From Rhynchopus euleeides (lineage: Eukaryota > Euglenozoa > Diplonemea > Diplonemida > Diplonemidae), in contig OY723272.1 in assembly GCA_963210315.1 (NCBI GenBank), positions 682,001 to 746,000 of the forward strand: DNA of 64,000 nt, read 5' to 3'. Under the pieces are notes generated by a model, which saw only the letters and a program-made list of their open reading frames with translations, ran no database searches and was not told where the DNA came from. Shown piece after piece: positions 1-11,216 of the stretch; position 1 is the stretch's first letter, and every line of letters starts with the position of its first letter. Both the position numbers and the translations under genes were made by a program.

Positions 1-1539
1 TATAATAAGCACACAGACTGGCCGTCCATCCGGCAAACACGGAATAGGGGGGATATCCTCGAATTTCTTGCACGCACAGAGAGAACAGCGGGGGGTACGG
101 AGGCGGGCGTTATTTCACTGATATCCAATCGGCAGAACCGAAGGGTAATTTCGCCGGATCGGGAGTGGGGGAAAAAGAGGCGGTTTCCTTCCACAGAGAT
201 AAACTTGGGTGCTGGCATCACACCAAAAAGTATTTTTTTAGAACATGCCGGGGAAAATTGGAAACCGTGAACTGGCCCCGAAAGGTTGCAGAGAACCTTC
301 AAGCCAAAAGCCCTCAAAGTGCAGTGAGTAATCGGTGGAACTTCGCCATGGTGTGTTTTTTTGGTGCATTTCCACCTATTTCTTGGTGAAAATCGCCGAT
401 AACTTTGTATACCCTGGTGAAGCGAAGGCGGGGGGTTTGGGGGGGGGGGGGTGTCTGAGAATGGGATCATTTGGAGTTCCAGCATTCTCACCTTCGGAGG
501 GGACACCAACAGACACAAAAAAAGGGCAAAAAACAACTTTGGCAAGGCGGCTATCGATTGAAGGAGGGAAGAGAGCAGCAGAGAAGTTACACAGGGTGGG
601 GTGCAACGGGACGGTTGCGCCGGAGGGAAAGAGGGAGATCGAGGCGGAGGCGTGACGCTTGCTTTGGCTGGAGCGGCACGGTGTCAAGTACTGGGGGGCT
701 TGGGCGGGGAAGAGGAAGAGCGAGAGAGAGAGAGAGACGGCGTCTCCAATACCCGGCATCGATTTTGCTATAACCTGTCTCAGGCCATGGCAAAAGGAAA
801 TGATGATGGCAAGCGCACGCACGGACACTCAAAAACGCACCTCTGGGGGGGAGGGGGGGGGGGGGAAGCGCGGATGAACAAAACTTTTTCGGCTGTGCCC
901 TCCTGTTCTCAGCGACTATGGAGCTGGCGGGAGAAGGGGGGGGGGGTAGTTTGAAGCAGAAGAATCAACAGGAATCCCAAAAGGTGCCGCAAAAAAAAGT
1001 GCAGCCCCTCCCCTTCACTCCCGGCAGCTGGAACGGGAGGGGGGGAGGGGGGTGAGGGGAGGGAGGCTCTGTGTATGGTCACACACAATGCCAACACCCT
1101 CCTCTTCGATGGGGCTGATTCCTGATATTTGCAACTGCACCCCCTCTAAAGGTTTCTTTTCCAGCACAGCATTTTTCATGCAGTACGGAAGGTGTGCGGG
1201 GGGGGGAGAAACTATTTAACCCGAGTGAACCGAAGACAAAGACCGAGAGAGACAGAAGGGGTGGACATGCTGTTCTACCAAACGCTTTGCGCCACTCCGT
1301 GACGAGGAAAACAGAACCATCGATAACACACACAGAAAAACCCCCCCCGCTCGCACCGCATGTCGACTCCTCTCAGAACCAAGACACGCCACACCGGAGG
1401 GGGTGTGGTGAGGGAGCCAGACGGGTGGTGCGGGTGTCCTCAGGAAGAGTGGGCAGCATGTTCTGGAGTTTCCCTCGCCCCGTTCACTCTCTGGAGAAAC
1501 GCAGGCAGTGCCGTGCCCAGGTTGGGGTGGTGGTGGTGA
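1..1539. other. Low-complexity spacer, no gene recognised
   Basis: The stretch is purine-rich on the plus strand, with many G runs and a GA microsatellite near 719-737. The open frames on both strands look like by-products of this composition. Around 315-425 there is a degenerate segment whose word order resembles the GGGGGTCTTCGC MITE described at 2863, but it is too diverged to call. No promoter, exon or RNA gene could be supported. Confidence 0.5.
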
Positions 1540-2458
1540 CACGGTGGGATCTTGTAAATTTTACATGTATAACTACAAGTATATACATGTATTATACCGT
1601 AAACGGAAATATTGTGGACCGTAATAAAGGTGAACCGTACTATAGGTGGACCGTAAAAAAGATGGAACAAATGGGATTTTTCCGGAACTTGGAACATTTT
1701 TACGGTCCACCTATTTTACGGTTGGGATCGTGGACTTGGCGGTTTTTTTTACGAGTTCCTTCGCGACGAAGTCGCGAAGGAACCAAGGAAATCGTACGAC
1801 TGAAGCTGCAGGATTAACACCACAGGGCCTCAGCACAGAGTGTGCGCTCACCATCGTCCGGGAACTGTTCTCCCACAGTTACTGCAGGGTGTACTACACT
1901 AAAGGAGTACGATTTCCCTTAATTTTCCGGGCACTGATTCACGAATTTACATCTGGAGGGAGCCCGGTGGTCTCAGCTTCTGTCTGCGCGCCCTGCCGTA
2001 CTGTGGCTGCTTTTGTGGGCTCGTGCAGCAGGTTCTACTTTTACTTCTACCGGAATGCTCCTTGCATGGTACTACACTTCTCGAGGTGTGGTGGTGGGTG
2101 AGTCTCGAGGTGAGTGGTGGTGATCGTGCCTTTTCCACACACAGGGAGGACTTGCTTCTCTTGCTGGTGTTGGTTGCGGTGGTGGAGGGAGGGTCCAAAG
2201 CTGGGAGGTCGGGAGGCCTACGTGTGGGTGTCTGCGGCGTGGAGGCCGCAGTCCGCGCCCCGCAACCCACCAGCCCGCGGGCGAAAAACGCATTGTCTTT
2301 TCCATATTCAGTCCCAATAAATGGTGGACCGTAAAAAAGATGGAACGTTTGGTCTTTTTTTGGGAACTTGGAACATTTTTACGGTCCACCCTTTTTCCGT
2401 TTACGGTACATGTAAATACTTGTAGTTATACATGTAAAATTTACAAGATCCCACCGTG
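1540..2458. mobile_element. Foldback element with 16-bp iterated inverted termini (copy 1)
   Basis: The ends are inverted repeats beginning CACGGTGGGATCTTG and continue for about 70 bp on each side. Inside the ends come tandem 16-bp modules of the form GGACCGTAATAAAGGT, then a palindromic pair (GGACCGTAAAA ... TTTTACGGTCC) present near both ends. The same module logic recurs at 38902 and 61232 with diverged bases. The interior has no convincing ORF. It contains a 65-70 bp stretch at about 1855-1920 that recurs inverted at 25015-25083, and a perfect hairpin at 1757-1783. No clear target-site duplication was seen. Confidence 0.75.
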
Positions 2459-2859
2459 CACGCCATCCTGGCACAACCCCCTGGGAGGAGCAAGGGAGCT
2501 TCGGAGGGGGCTTTGCGTTGCGGTTCCATAGCGCTATCGGAGGCAGGGTCGCAGAAGCGGGGTTGAATGTGTTAACCCTCAAGATTCCATCGTCCGATTT
2601 CACTTCGCTCCTTCGCAGGTTCCTGCCCAGCTAAGAAGCGCAAGAAAGCCGCCTCAGAGAGTGTGTGGAAGGCGGGGGTGCATCGTCTGGTTTGTAGACA
2701 TGCAACATACGTAGCAACAGATAATCGCACAGGAATAGACTTGGACTGGACTTGAACTCAGCATCAGCAGCAAGGGAAAACACTCCCAAGAAGGAAGCCT
2801 TGGAAAAGGCCGGATCTGGCAGATGCGGTGGTGGCGTACTTTGTGATGAAAAAAAAAGA
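2459..2859. other. Spacer, nothing recognised
   Basis: Unremarkable sequence between two repeats. A minus-strand open frame at 2631-2894 runs into the MITE at 2863 and shows no family resemblance. Confidence 0.4.
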
Positions 2860-2862
2860 TAA

Positions 2863-2971
2863 GGGGGTCTTCGCTGGTCGTTATCCTTCGTCAATCTTCG
2901 TCAGTTTTCAGCCAATTCAACTGGAAATGCACTCAAATGCACTGACGACCACCCCGTAGCGAAGACCCCCC
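2863..2971. mobile_element. 109-bp PIF/Harbinger-like MITE with TAA duplication
   Basis: The terminal inverted repeats are GGGGGTCTTCGCT and its reverse complement, and the trinucleotide TAA flanks both sides (2860-2862 and 2972-2974). A 3-bp TWA target duplication is the known signature of PIF/Harbinger transposons. The internal sequence, with its CAGTGCATTT-type words, is shared with copies at 21465-21572 and, inverted, at 32997-33109. It cannot encode protein. Confidence 0.8.
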
Positions 2972-2974
2972 TAA

Positions 2975-3668
2975 GGCTGTTGTTTGTGCGCCAAATCCGG
3001 GCAGAACAAAAGCAACTCCGCAGCCTGATGAGGAGGTTGAATTTCTTGCCCAAAGCGCTGCCTACTATCTTTTTGACACTGACAGGTTCCCTGTTGTGGT
3101 AAGAAAATACCCCCCCCCCCTCCTCCCACCGCAGGGGGGCTGAACTAGGCATGCACGGAACATTGCCGGAAGGCGTGGACTGGGGCCCCCGTGCCAGGCG
3201 CACCGGTGGGTGGATGAGCTTTTCTGCAACGAATTCTGCTGAGAGATCTTCCCCCCGCACTTCAGACCATTCATCAGGCCGGGGTGGTGCACAGGGTGGG
3301 ACTGCGTTCCAACAAAATAATTGCATGTGTTGTGACGCCCACATTGAAGTGTATTTGAAATGAGAGACGGGAATGAAGCAATACCGGCGGCGCTTGCGGC
3401 ACCGGCTGAGGATCAGGGTCTTGCGCCCCCCTGAGGCACTTCGCCGACGTAGATAATAGGCGAGTGCTCGTGCTAAAATCAAAATAACGAACAGCCAGTG
3501 ATGGTGCCCAATGTCTCCAGAATGCCTCTCAGGATGCACCCTCTTATGAAACGGCAAGCAGGTGCCGATCTTCGGTAGTCCTCCCACAGCAAGTGAACGG
3601 GTGGGTTGCCAGAAACCGGGTGCAGCCTGCTGCATGCCAGAACTGGCGACCCACACCCCCCGCAGAGT
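2975..3668 (-). other. Open but unassigned stretch downstream of the dynein-like exon
   Basis: A minus-strand frame stays open across 2901-3656 and its 3' part runs into the MITE. A second frame (3479-3697) could follow an acceptor near 3630. Either could hold the missing 3' exons of the upstream EF-hand/dynein-like gene, but I found no recognisable AAA6 or C-terminal dynein motif, so no exon is called. Confidence 0.25.
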
Positions 3669-5284
3669 CTAGGCCGCACGGAGCGTGTCCAGGGCAATGG
3701 GCACTGCGTTCATCAGGAAGATGTTCGGGAAGGAGGACATGCTGGATGCCTCTGTGCTCACTATGACACGGAGGCGCTTGTGCACCATGCCTGTGCCACG
3801 ATCTGCGTTGGTCGACAGCAGCACGCCGATCTGGCGCAGCAGGGCCTCTGCGTTATGGCAGCTATCGAGCACGAAGTGGACGCAGTACCCACGCTGGAAC
3901 CCGTTCTTCAGGAGCGACCCGATTCCTTCTTCGCCAGACGACTCCTGCGTCACAGTGTGCGTGCTGAGCGGGCAGTCCCGTGCGGCCGACACAGCCTCCA
4001 CAGCAGAGCACGGGTTGAAGGAAGACCCGTGCAGCACCACAGGGTCAAAGGGAGTCGAGGCATCCAGCACGCCGGCCAGCCTTTCCACCAGCGCCTGCGT
4101 GAGGTGGTTGTGCTTCTCGCTGCCATGCACGGCTTCCACGCTGCGCGCCAGACGGTACATCAGCTGGTCGAACTGGCTGCTGTTTGCCGGAAACATCTGT
4201 AAGGCATGGTGGGCGGTGGTCGCGTCATAGTTATGCTCGCACGGCGGAGGAAGCAGGCAGGCAACGTTTGTCCCAGCGGCACAAAGAAATTCATCTTCCT
4301 GTGTCTTGCCACTGTAATGTGCCCCAACAAGAGCCCTCCGCATCCCTGACGATACACGTGAACGATGTTGAGTCGTGGACACACTGAGAACCAAATCTTG
4401 ATTCTGGGGGTCTTTGCTACGGTGCTGAGAACAGTGCATTTGGTGCATGTGAAGAGGTGAAAATCGCCCGAACTTTGCCGAGAAAGAAAGTTTCCGGGAG
4501 TAAAGAACTCCCTCTGTCTCCACCAGAGTAGCAAACACGCACACACGCGGCAGGGGCCCTTACCTTGCCTGATGCGATCTTTCATACCATCTGCATCATC
4601 AGGGAGGCGAACTCGCCCTTGTTGACAGATCCATCGAGGGACGTGTCGATGCGTGTCATCAGAAGCCGCACCAAATCCTCCGAGTCCTTCGTTGCATGCG
4701 AACGCCAGTGCTGCAGCACCGCAGCCACGTCGCTCAGGGGCAGGTCGTCCGCACCGCACCACTTCACGAAGAGTGACTTTGCGATGTAAGCTCGCCGTTG
4801 CCGCTCTTGCACTGCAGGTGGCCAATCGCATCAACAGACAGAGACAATAGGTGACAGGGGGATGGGAGGTGCTGTGCTGACGTGAGAACAAGAAGGGACC
4901 ATTGGTGTTGCCAAAAAGCCCAAACTGAGTAGTTCAGACGCGCACCTCGTGCGTAGCTCGAGCGTATCTTGCGCAAGCGTTTTTATTTTGACAACACCAT
5001 CCATGAATCCGTCTCAAAACACGCTGTGCGCGCAACGCGCGCGCTGACTGTTTGGTGTAACATGAAAGAAGCTTGGCTTGTGTCAAACCATCATAATCTG
5101 GCCACCGGCATGCGTGCTTATTGAATGAGGTGCTATGCGAGAGGTGGGCACTGCGGTGTCCCCAAGAGGCGTCGCACGGTATCGCTGCATACCCTTCGAG
5201 ACATCCCCGTTGCACTGAGTCAGGAAATCGACGAGGTTGTCAAACTCACGCGGCGCCACGTCGTGCGACAGGGCCGACACATAG
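3669..5284 (-). CDS. EF-hand protein with dynein heavy-chain-like C-terminal exon (partial, spliced)
   Basis: Three exons join in phase: 5193-5284, 4588-4811 and 4424 to about 3680. The introns (381 and 163 bp) have GTATGC/GTATGA donors and CAG acceptors. The second exon has one canonical EF-hand loop (D-x-S-x-D-G-S-x-x-x-x-E). The third resembles the AAA5/AAA6 region of dynein heavy chains: a VLHGSSFNP strand where dyneins have FVLSPG, then HFVLDSCHN for WVVLQNCH, then an RLRVIVSTEASSMSSFP stretch for FRLWLTS-x-FP, ending near TLRAA where dyneins have GLRAN. Sequence identity is low, so the dynein assignment is inference. The 5' start is not seen, because repeats begin about 70 bp upstream, and the frame stops at 3669 unless an intron starts just before it. 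It may be a dynein-related gene or a divergent relative, and may be decaying. Confidence 0.5.
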
Positions 5285-5352
5285 CTGAGAGAAGAAGGGC
5301 ATTATTGCATTCTCCCCCACACAAAAAGGGAAAGAGTCCGGGTTTTGTTTGT

Positions 5353-5520
5353 GCGCACGAGCGGTATTTTTTGTTTGTGCGCACGAGCGGCAGTGTGTTG
5401 TGGCCCCTGTGAAGGGCGTTGCTGTGATAAAAGTGGTTTTGTGTTGCTCACTCAAAACACACTGCGCGCGGGTACGCTCCCACTGACTCTTTCGCTGTGA
5501 CAAGCAAGCTTGTTTGGGCA
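5353..5520 (+). repeat. 168-bp direct repeat, left copy
   Basis: By eye this is identical over 168 bp to 10310-10477, starting GCGCACGAGCGG and ending TTGTTTGGGCA. The internal motif TTTGTGCGCACGAGCGG also recurs singly at about 5538. A diverged relative (CAAAACACGCTG ... AAGCTTGGCTTG) lies in an intron near 5015-5085. Confidence 0.9.
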
Positions 5521-6700
5521 AAAGAGTCCGGGTTTTGTTTGTGCGCACGAGCGGCCCTCTCGTAGGAAACCGCCCCCCCCCCCCCCCCTGCCCGCCCCTG
5601 TTTTTGACTCTCGTCTATGATTGTGGAGATCATCGGGTTCGTTCGCTTATAGCTTGTCGGCAGGGCCCGCCGGAGCCGGGCCGTTTCTCCTGTCGGGTCG
5701 GACCCCGAGCTCTAGCGCGAGCGTGCGGGAGATCGGCGGGATTATTGGCGGGGGACGCCAGCTTGGCGCACCCAGGCCCCGGGTGTCTTTGGCGGTGGCC
5801 TGGGCTGAGTCGCCCACTGAGGAACTCGTGCCGTATCCAGTCGGGGACGGGGGCGAGGTTGGGGAAGCCATCCCGGCGGCTGAGCTGAAGGAGAACTGGG
5901 GAGGTCGCAGCGGTCGCACCCTGGTATGTGCTGTTGCGGGAGCGCGCCAGTGCTCGACCCCACCCGGGGTAGGCGTGGTCATGTGAGGCCTGGGCCCTCT
6001 CACTCCGCTCGCAAAGGGCTGCGTCCGCGGATCGGGCGGCCTCGAACACTGAGAAGGCGGTTGTGGTCGCGATCGCTGGGGACCAAGGCTCCCTCGGGAT
6101 GTATGCCCGCGATGCTTCAGCTTGCTCGTGTCGTCCCGCGGTCAGCGCCGCTTCCTCGCCTCATGAGCGACCGTCCTGAGGGCGGCGTGTCGTGTCTACC
6201 AGGAGACTCTCCGGAGTAAAACTGGAGGGAGATCCTTCAGGTGTGGAGCAGATTCAGATCGACGTGCCTCAGGGCGAGGGCGGACTGCGGGTACAGCGCT
6301 ACCTGCGTCGGGGCTTCGCCGGCTCCGAGGGCGTCACTGACGGAAGCCCTGCTGTAGATCCGCTGCAGCGGACCCAGTCCTGCCGTGTGAAATCGTCCTG
6401 CTGGGCCCGTCGGGGTGCAGTGCTGCGACGGAATCCCTGGAACCCTTGCGCGTATAGGTCATCTGCTGTAGGGCGCTGGGCTGGCAGGCCGGACCGGCCC
6501 TTGTGCTTCAGCCGCGTGAGGAACCTAGCTCGACGGGCTCCTGGACTGCCTTGGCGAGGCCTTGGGCCTCCGTAGCAACGGCAGCCAGGCATCCTGAGAC
6601 TCGTGGCGGTTCAGCCGGAAGAGGCAGGCCCCGGTGTGCCAAGATCTGCGTGGGGAAGAATGTCGGGCCCCAGATGCGGCTGAGATGTAGATGGAGGTGC
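5521..6700. other. GC-rich block inside the direct repeats, coding status unclear
   Basis: Frames are open on both strands (for example 5621-5986 plus and 5647-6003 minus) because GC content is high. No reverse transcriptase, integrase, zinc-knuckle or other domain is visible. It could be decayed element coding sequence or non-coding filler. Confidence 0.3.
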
Positions 6701-9530
6701 AGCGGGAACTGAGCAGACGAGCCTGCAAACCTGTGGTGAACTGCTGGAGGGGGGTGGCCTGGTTGAGGGAGATAAGAAGAGTTCTAGGGGAAACGGCTTC
6801 AGCTGTGATGGGATCACTCGCGAAGTCTGGGAAGCTGGGGGTTTCATCATCCTGGTCTCGGGCGGGGGGGGGGGGGGGCCTCCTGGCTGAGGCAATGGCA
6901 TCGGCTGCCGGAGAGGAGGGACTGGTTTTCTCTGAGCTCCTCTGTGAAACAGCCTCAGATGAGGGGAAGATACGCCACCTGCCTCGGGAAGGGAGGGGGG
7001 GGGAATGTGTGCGATCCTCAATCTGCAGGCTCAGCTGCTGGGAGGGTCCCGTGGTGTTGCGTGGGGCTGAGACTGTGCGGGAGGGGAGGGAGGGCTCTTC
7101 TGGCCCGAGATCTTTGTGATAGGCCTCTGCTGCCGGGGTAAAAGTGATGAAACCGACCCACGAGAAGCCAGTGCAGCTGCCATGTGGGGGGACTCGGTTC
7201 CGCCTGATAGGAGGGGCGTTGAAATCGGAGCAGACAGACTCACCAGGAGGATCCCCTTTTACCTGTTATGCAGGTCGTGTCTGAGATCCAATGCTATGCT
7301 CGGCCTGTGCTGTGGTGTTGCCTGTGTGGGCGGATTGGGGGGAACTGTGAACGGATTGGTGTGGGGGGACCACCCCTTCGTGGTTTGGGGGTACAGCTTC
7401 AACTGCTGGGAGGCCAACCACTGCCCGGGGGAGAGGGGGGGAAGGGGGCCTCTCCCTGGTGTTCCTTGTGAGACGGCCTGTAGAGTGGGCAGCGACTGCC
7501 GGGGGAGAAGAGTGCGCCTCTTCCTGGTGCTCGTGGGATATCGTGCTCACTTGTAGGCAGCCGCAACTGCCCGAGGTGGGGAGGCTCTTGCACCCCGGGA
7601 AAAGGCCTCGGCTGCTGTAAGGGAGGGATGGGGCACCACCTGCTTCGGGGGTGCGAAAAAACCGATCGATGTGACCCTCAATTTGCAGGCTAAGCCGCTG
7701 GGGGGACCCCGTGCTGGCGGCGTGGGTGGGACTGAGGCTGTGCTGGGGGGAAGGGAGGGCTCTTCCGGCCCGGGGTTCTTGTGCTGGGCATCGGCTGCCG
7801 GTTTAAGGTAATGGAATCGTCCCCTCCGCGAGACGCGGCTGTAGTTGAGCAAGGGGTCTGAGATCCACCCGATTATATAGAGGGGGGAAAGACCATTTCC
7901 TCGTGGTCCTGGGGGTGAGTGACTGGGTCAAGGACAGCTGCTGCCCGGGGTTCTTGTGCGGGTGTGGGGAGGGGGTACCCGTTCCTGCTTCGTGTTGATA
8001 ACAGGGTTTAGGGGTGTGTTAATACCTGCGGAACCTGCAAGGTCGGGAAGGGCCCCTTGGTCCAGGTAGGACATCGGCTGTCCGGGCTGAGGGCCCAGGG
8101 AAGCGGCTTTCTGGCCCTGGGGAAACAGCCTCAGCCCGGGCTTAGTCTCGAAACGCCCCTCCGTCTTGGCACTCCCTTCGGGGTCGACAAAGTTGAAGAA
8201 GCGCGACTCCCCCTCTTTCGAAGAATTTGAAGAAATCTGGGAGACTGCGGCCCGCAGTGGCCCATTGACGAGCTTGATGTTAGAGGCGGCTTGTAGCTAT
8301 CAGCGTGGTACATCGCAGACGAGAAGACGTTGAGAAGTGCATCCGTGTGACTGAGCCTGTCGCACGTGTCATAAGGCATGAACCGAGAAGCGGTGGGGTA
8401 CGTGACGTGGAAATCAACGTAATGCTTGGGTGAACTGGACTGTGTCGTGGCGCTTCCAGGTAGATGTCGCTGACACCAGTTGCAACTCTTCCCGGGAAAG
8501 AGGGTAAAAACCAACTTCACGTGGCTCCGGGAAAACCAGACTCATCTGTTGACAGGACATCGACTGCCCGGGAGGGGGGTGAGAAAACCACTCCCTCGTG
8601 ATCTTGGGGAAGCAGCCTCAGCTGTGAGGGGGGCAACTACTGCCCGGGAGGGGGATATGATGCCACTTCTTCGTGGTCTTGAGGGGGCAACGACTGCCCA
8701 GAAGGGGGTATGGAGCCACTTCGTGGTGGTCTTGGGGGAAGCAGCCTCGGCTGTGAGGAGGGCAACTACTGCCCGGGAGGGGGGTGTGGAGCCACATCCT
8801 CGTGGTCTTGATGGGACAACGACTGCCCGGGAGGGGGGTGTGAAGCCACATCCTCGTGGTCTTGATGGGACAACGACTGCCCGGGAGGGGGGTGTGAAGC
8901 CACATCCTCGTGGTCTTGGTGGGACAACGACTGCCCGGGAGGGGGGTGTGGAGCCACATCCTCGTGGTCGTGGGGGTAGAACCGCAGCTGTAGGGAGGAC
9001 AACGGGGTGGGGGGGGGGGGGGGGTATGAAGCCACGCGATTGTGTTCTTGGGGAGGAAACCTCAGCTGTGAGGAGGGCAACTACTGCCCGGGAGGGGGGT
9101 GTGCAGCCACTTTCTCGTGGTCTCGAGGGGACAACGACTGCCCGGAAGGGGGTATGGAGCCACTTCGTGGTTGTCTTGGGGGAACTGCCTCAGCTGTGAG
9201 GAGGACAACGACTGCCCGGGGAGGGGGGTGTGAAGCCATGTGCTCGAGCTCGTGGGGAGGAAGCCTGAGCTGTGAGAAAGGCAACTACTGCCCGGGAGGG
9301 GGGTGCCACTTTCTCGTGGTCTTGGGGGAACAGCCTGAGCTGTGAGGAGGACAACGACTGCCCGGGGTGGAGGAGGTGAAGCTACGTGCTCGGGATCTTG
9401 GGGAAAAAACCTCGGCTGTGAGGAGGACAGCGACTGCCTGGGGTGGGGGGAAAGTCCGCGTCCTCGTGGGCAGGGGAAGCAGCCTCAGCTGTGGGGAGGG
9501 CAACAACTGCCCGGGAGGGTTTGTTTGTCG
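6700..9530. repeat. Degenerate GC-rich tandem repeat array, including exact 54-bp units
   Basis: Variants of a unit containing CTGCCCGGGAGGGGGGTG recur throughout. Between about 8768 and 8990 they are almost perfect at 54-bp spacing, so the plus frame 8480-9199 repeats the 18 residues RGLDGTTTAREGGVKPHP, and the minus strand is also open. Larger duplications exist: 7016-7180 recurs at 7676-7845, 660 bp away. A more unique island at 8150-8520 is open on the minus strand (129 codons) without recognisable domains. Because both strands stay open, I do not call a protein gene. Confidence 0.7.
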
Positions 9531-10309
9531 GGAGTGAGAACACAAGCTGTTTCCCAGCCCATTTTTGTAACGTTTGTCCTTTCTATAGTCACCACACCAG
9601 ACAAGCTGCCCGAGGTGAATCAATGCACAAAGGAAGGGTGTGGATGCCTGTCAGTGGCCTGGTACACAGGAGGAGGGGGGGAAGCACCACGGCTTCGTTA
9701 TCCTCCTGTCGAGTGACACCCCTCCGCTGCTTGTGCGGCGGGGAGTGGGTTGCGAGCTGAGTGTGGGGATGGGGCGCGCCGGAACGACCCCTTCTCTGGC
9801 TGCAGGCCAACGGCACGACGACCTTGACGCCCGCCTCAGCCGGAAGAGGTATCAGGGGCATGACGGCGGCCGCCCTTTTCGTTCCTCCCGGAGGGAACGG
9901 ATATCAACGCGGCGAGCAGCCGCTCCTCGATATTTTTTGCGGCGGGGGTCTTGGTGTTTAGGGAAGGCACAGGATAGGGGATGATCGGGGCAGGTAGGAC
10001 CTTCCATGATGGAGGAGGGTCGCCAGTGGAGGAGGCGGCGGGCACTGATTCCCACTCCCATACTCAGAGCAGGACAGGTGCGCCGACACACTCAGCCAAG
10101 CCGAAGCTGGCCTTGATCGACCCCCAAGGGAGGGGCAGGCGAGGCCCTCGGCGAGGCAGGTCACCCGCAGCCGTCGACAGTGACCCACACCGGAGGGGAA
10201 GTCGGTGGCGGCCGGGCAACACACACTCGGTCGGGTCGGAACCAATCAGTCCGGACGGAGGCGACCAGCGGACGGTCTCTGGCAACAAGACCGACCTGGC
10301 CGCAGGCAA
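9531..10309. other. GC-rich spacer before the right direct repeat
   Basis: A plus-strand frame at 9981-10457 (158 codons) runs into the 168-bp repeat and ends inside it. It has no recognisable motif. Nothing else is supported. Confidence 0.3.
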
Positions 10310-10477
10310 GCGCACGAGCGGTATTTTTTGTTTGTGCGCACGAGCGGCAGTGTGTTGTGGCCCCTGTGAAGGGCGTTGCTGTGATAAAAGTGGTTTTGTG
10401 TTGCTCACTCAAAACACACTGCGCGCGGGTACGCTCCCACTGACTCTTTCGCTGTGACAAGCAAGCTTGTTTGGGCA
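10310..10477 (+). repeat. 168-bp direct repeat, right copy
   Basis: Identical to 5353-5520 in the same orientation. The flanks differ completely: the left copy is followed by AAAAGAGTCC and this one by CTAAAGTAGCC, the start of a hairpin. No primer-binding site or polypurine tract was recognised next to either copy, so long terminal repeats are not demonstrated. Confidence 0.9.
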
Positions 10478-10481
10478 CTAA

Positions 10482-10579
10482 AGTAGCCATTTTTTTACTC
10501 GAGTTTGGGATTTTTTTGCACGAGTCGCCGAAGGCGACGAGTGCAAAAAAACCCATACGAGAGTACAAAAATGGCTACT
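10482..10579. repeat. Hairpin-forming inverted repeat of about 98 bp
   Basis: Arms of about 47 bp (AGTAGCCATTTTT ... GCACGAGTCGCC and its inverse) surround a 3-base GAA turn (at about 10530-10532) with a few mismatches. A similar short hairpin architecture occurs at 1757-1783. It could be a MITE or a solo terminus. It begins 5 bp after the right direct repeat. Confidence 0.8.
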
Positions 10580-11216
10580 GTGGAGTGTAATTCGTGATTT
10601 TATCTTACAACACCACAATTTGAGTTACTCCGCCCGGGTCGAGAATACCCCCCAGTCGAAAAAAACAGTGAAAATCACTTTATAGGCAGTAGTGGTAACT
10701 AGTAGAGAAGGCGGACAGCCCCTTTGTCTCCTGATAAAATCTGTCACAAAAAACATTTGGACCCATTTGGTGACGTTCAGAGCAAAAATCGGCACTTTTG
10801 TGACATCACCAGACACATGTCGGAAATCTCAGACACGGTCCCGGCACCACACCCCTCTGTTCCACCAGAACTGGGCGTGACAGCGGGGGAATCTCGTACA
10901 GATGGGGACAGTATTCGGGGAATCTCGTCGAGATGGCCCGCACCTGGTTATCAGGAGCGGAGGGCCGAATCGCCAGTGACGTTCCCCAACTTGACGAGAT
11001 ACCCCCAGTCGGGTGTCCATCTCGAACAGATTCCCCCGAAAGGATCCACACACGGATGAGATTCCGCCATTGCTGTCCGCATCTCGACGAGATTCCCCCG
11101 ATGCGTTCCACAGCTCGACGACATCCCCTCGATAATCCACATCTCTACGAGATGCCTGCTGCGTGGCCACACCGATGAGAATCCCCCAATGTGCTCCACA
11201 TATCTACGAGATTCCG
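10580..11216. repeat. Diverged precursor of the 31-bp minisatellite
   Basis: From about 10840 irregular units carrying GAGATTCCCCCGAT-like words, in both orientations, recur every 40-50 bp. They merge into the regular array at about 11217. The first 250 bp show no repeat and no gene. Confidence 0.55.

Noticed and set aside
5353-10477. LTR retrotransposon
   Set aside because: No TG...CA ends, primer-binding site, polypurine tract or reverse transcriptase/integrase was seen; kept only as direct repeats.
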